Source: Deltaproteobacteria bacterium
GTDB lineage: Bacteria; Desulfobacterota; Deferrimicrobia; Deferrimicrobiales; Deferrimicrobiaceae
Length of the DNA stretch: 8,063 nucleotides
Reading direction: 5' to 3'
Assembly: GCA_003105225.1 (NCBI GenBank)
Contig: PQAK01000207.1
Location: forward strand, 1 to 8,063
Shown here: piece by piece, positions 6,105 through 8,063 of the stretch
Layout: the number at the start of each line of letters is the position of its first letter
Position numbering within the stretch: the stretch's first letter is position 1
Notes under the pieces: generated by a model
Told to the model about the DNA's origin: nothing
The model's input: only the letters and a program-made list of their open reading frames with translations
Databases searched by the model: none
Program-made: the position numbers and the translations under genes

Positions 6105-7363
6105 TCGTTCCCTCCGTGCGGGGGATGAAGGACATCCTTCCCCCCGAGTCGGAAAGGTGGTCCGCCCTCGAATCCTCCTTTCTCGCGAAGGCGGCCGCCT
6201 ACGGGTTTCTCGAGATCCGGACCCCCGTCCTGGAGCGAACGGAGCTGTTCGCCCGTGCCGTCGGGGAGTCCACCGACATCGTGGAGAAGGAGATGTATTC
6301 CTTCACCGACCGCTCGGGGGAGTCCCTCACGATGCGTCCGGAAGGGACCGCGCCGGTGGTCCGCGCGCTTCTCGCGCACCGGGCCGAGCTCGGGGAGTGG
6401 CCCGTGCGCCTGTGCTACACGGGCCCGATGTTCCGCCACGAGCGGCCCCAGAAGGGGCGGCTGCGCCAGTTCCACCAGCTCGGTGCCGAGATGTTCGGCA
6501 CCGACTCCCCGTACGCCGACGTCGAGGTGCTCGCGTTCCTCTCCGGGTTTCTCGCGGAGGCGGGGCTTGACCGCGTTTCCCTGGAGATCAATTCGCTCGG
6601 CGATGCGGCGTGCCGGCCGCAATATCACCAGGCGCTGTCCGATTTTCTCGCCTCCCGGGAGGGGCTCCTTTGCGAGGACTGCCGGCGGCGCCGCACCCGC
6701 AACCCGCTCCGGGTCCTGGACTGCAAGTCCGAGCATTGCATGGAGGCGACCCGGGACGCGCCGTCGATCCTGGATTCCCTCTGCGAGCCGTGCCGGCTCC
6801 ACTTCGAATTCGTGGAGAGGGGGCTTGCGGCGGCCGGAATCCCGTTTGCGCGCAATCCCCGAATGGTCCGCGGGCTGGACTACTACCGGAGGACGACGTT
6901 CGAATTCGTCATCCCGGGGATGGGGGCCCAGAACACGGTGGCCGCGGGCGGGCGGTACGACGGGCTCGCGGAGATGCTCGGGGGGAAGGAGCGCGTCCCC
7001 GCCATCGGATTCGCCATCGGCGTGGAGCGCCTGATGCTGCTGCTGGGGGAAGGGGAGGGCGGGGGCCGCGCCGTGGAGGCGTTCTTTGTCGCATCGAGTC
7101 CCCGGTTTCTCGACGAGGCGTTCCGGCGGAAGATGGAGCTGGCCGGGAAGGGGGTCCGCGCCGACATGGACTACGAGGGGCGCAGCGTGAAGGCGCAGTT
7201 CCGGCGCGCGGACCGCTCGGGCGCGAAGGTGGTCGTCGTCTTCGGCGAGGCGGAGGATGCCCGCGGGGCGGTCGTCGTAAGGGACATGGCGTCGGGATCC
7301 CAGGAAGAGGTTTCCAGGGACGAAGCGATGCGCAGGCTCATCGGCCTGAAAAAGGAGGAGTGA
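6101..7363 (+). CDS. hisS: Histidine--tRNA ligase
   Basis: This class II aminoacyl-tRNA synthetase charges tRNA-His with histidine. The 420-residue length is normal. It opens with VRGMKDILPPE (6-16), a family signature. Class II motif 2 is at about 105-133 (YTGPMFRHERPQKGRLRQFHQ and onward to GAEMFG). The histidine-specific RGLDYYRRTTFEF is at 257-269 and motif 3 (AIGFAIGVERL) at 301-311. The anticodon-binding alpha/beta domain follows from about 325. The region at 191-231 carries six cysteines: C191, C194, C208, C213, C228 and C231, including two CxxC pairs. The ATG at 6101 overlaps the TGA of the preceding gene and lacks its own Shine-Dalgarno, so translation probably depends on ribosomes finishing the cyclase gene. 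aspS follows after 2 nt. No paralogue feature such as a HisZ-type loss of the histidine motifs is seen. Confidence 0.97.
   Translation: MIVPSVRGMKDILPPESERWSALESSFLAKAAAYGFLEIRTPVLERTELFARAVGESTDIVEKEMYSFTDRSGESLTMRPEGTAPVVRALLAHRAELGEWPVRLCYTGPMFRHERPQKGRLRQFHQLGAEMFGTDSPYADVEVLAFLSGFLAEAGLDRVSLEINSLGDAACRPQYHQALSDFLASREGLLCEDCRRRRTRNPLRVLDCKSEHCMEATRDAPSILDSLCEPCRLHFEFVERGLAAAGIPFARNPRMVRGLDYYRRTTFEFVIPGMGAQNTVAAGGRYDGLAEMLGGKERVPAIGFAIGVERLMLLLGEGEGGGRAVEAFFVASSPRFLDEAFRRKMELAGKGVRADMDYEGRSVKAQFRRADRSGAKVVVVFGEAEDARGAVVVRDMASGSQEEVSRDEAMRRLIGLKKEE
7352..7358 (+). promoter_or_regulatory. Strong ribosome binding site for aspS, within the hisS 3' end
   Basis: AAGGAGG lies inside the last codons of hisS (encoding the terminal KKEE) and 7 nt upstream of the GTG at 7366. 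It is the best Shine-Dalgarno sequence in the window and decides the GTG start of aspS, where no ATG is available. Confidence 0.85.
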
Positions 7364-7365
7364 CC

Positions 7366-8063
7366 GTGGACCCGTTTCTTCCGGAGCACAAGCGGACCCT
7401 GTACTGCGGGCAGGTGCGCGCGGAGCACGTGGGGAAGGAGGTCGTCCTGTGCGGATGGGTCCATCGCCGCCGGGACCACGGCGGGCTGGTGTTCGTCGAC
7501 CTGCGGGACCGGGAGGGATTGGTTCAGGTGGTGTTCCACCCCGGGGAATCGCAGGAGGCGCACGCGAAGGCCGATTCGCTCCGGGTGGAATACGTCCTCT
7601 CCGTGCGCGGCACGGTGCGCAGGCGGCCGAAGGGGACGGAAAACCCGAATCTTCCGACCGGGGAAGTCGAGGTGGCGGCAGCCTCGATGGCGATCCTGAA
7701 CGAGTCCAAGCCGATCCCGTTCGCCCTCGAGGAGGATACGGACGTCGCCGAGAACGTGCGGCTGAAATACCGGTACCTGGACCTGCGCCGCCCCCGGATC
7801 CAGGCCATGTTCCGGTCGCGCGCCCTCCTGGCGCGGTCCGTCCGGGAATACTTCTTCGAGAACGGTTTCCTCGAGATCGAAACGCCGGTCTTGACGAAGA
7901 GCACGCCGGAAGGGGCACGGGACTACCTCGTCCCCTCGCGGGTCAACCCCGGCATGTTCTACGCCCTTCCGCAGTCCCCGCAGCTGTTCAAGCAGATCCT
8001 GATGATCTCCGGGTACGACCGGTACGCGCAGATCGTGAAATGCTTCCGGGACGAGGACCTGCG
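7366..8063 (+). CDS. aspS: Aspartate--tRNA ligase, N-terminal part (3' end outside window)
   Basis: A class II synthetase that attaches aspartate to tRNA. 232 complete codons are present. An N-terminal OB-fold anticodon-binding domain spans about 12-110, with CGWVHRRRDHGGLVFVDLRDREG at 29-51 (positions given, key residues W31, R34-R36, H38). The catalytic domain begins with the YRYLDLRRP stretch at about 138-146. It continues through class II motif 1, the TPVLTKSTPEGARDYLVPSR region and QSPQLFKQ of the aspartate site, and the window ends in motif 2 at CFRDEDL. STPEGARDYLVPSR and QSPQLFKQ are typical of bacterial AspRS. H38 and G90 sit where non-discriminating enzymes such as that of Pseudomonas aeruginosa have His and Gly (E. 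coli has Leu and Lys), so this enzyme may also charge tRNA-Asn with Asp. The GTG start is supported by the Shine-Dalgarno at 7352-7358. It is probably co-transcribed with hisS. Confidence 0.97.
   Translation, partial: MDPFLPEHKRTLYCGQVRAEHVGKEVVLCGWVHRRRDHGGLVFVDLRDREGLVQVVFHPGESQEAHAKADSLRVEYVLSVRGTVRRRPKGTENPNLPTGEVEVAAASMAILNESKPIPFALEEDTDVAENVRLKYRYLDLRRPRIQAMFRSRALLARSVREYFFENGFLEIETPVLTKSTPEGARDYLVPSRVNPGMFYALPQSPQLFKQILMISGYDRYAQIVKCFRDEDL

Noticed and set aside
6074..7918. 614-codon open frame on the - strand opposite hisS and aspS
   Set aside because: It lies wholly antisense to two firmly identified synthetase genes, and its Arg/Pro/Gly-rich translation matches no family. It is a by-product of G/C-rich third codon positions.

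Overview
The window is a GC-rich bacterial chromosome segment, densely packed, with every gene on the + strand: uvrB (3' end only), uvrC, comEC, a GGDEF diguanylate cyclase gene, hisS and aspS (5' part only). The high GC content, the strong G/C bias at third codon positions (which opens long false ORFs in other frames), the HisRS with a Cys-rich insert and the degenerate-receiver/GAF-like/GGDEF protein would fit a deltaproteobacterial (Desulfobacterota-like) lineage. This placement is inference, not proof. No plasmid, phage or CRISPR signal is visible.

Region 1 (1-2097) is a nucleotide excision repair pair. The end of uvrB, with helicase motif VI and the C-terminal UVR domain, is followed after 3 nt by uvrC. 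UvrC keeps its GIY-YIG nuclease, four-cysteine cluster, UVR domain and RNase H-like nuclease, but stops where the C-terminal (HhH)2 DNA-binding domain should begin.

Region 2 (2075-2288) is the most unusual part. A 194-bp nested palindrome (2075-2268) has a perfect 23-bp outer inverted repeat, a perfect 16-bp middle one and a perfect 20-bp inner one. Its AT-rich interior is unlike the flanks and carries 21-bp repeat units, three direct on the right and others inverted on the left. The left outer arm lies inside the last codons of uvrC and supplies its stop codon. It looks like a non-autonomous MITE- or REP-like element that now forms the 3' end of uvrC and has apparently replaced the HhH domain. 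comEC starts 20 bp beyond it.

Region 3 (2289-4670) is comEC, the inner-membrane channel for DNA uptake, with its C-terminal metallo-beta-lactamase-like domain. The last part of that domain is divergent and its DNA is AT-richer than the rest; it may hold a promoter for the genes downstream.

Region 4 (4713-8063) is an apparent operon. A cyclic-di-GMP synthase gene overlaps hisS by 4 nt (ATGA), and hisS is followed 2 nt later by aspS, which has a GTG start and a strong Shine-Dalgarno site inside the end of hisS. Residues in the AspRS anticodon-binding domain suggest the non-discriminating type. No gene-free stretch exceeds about 190 bp.
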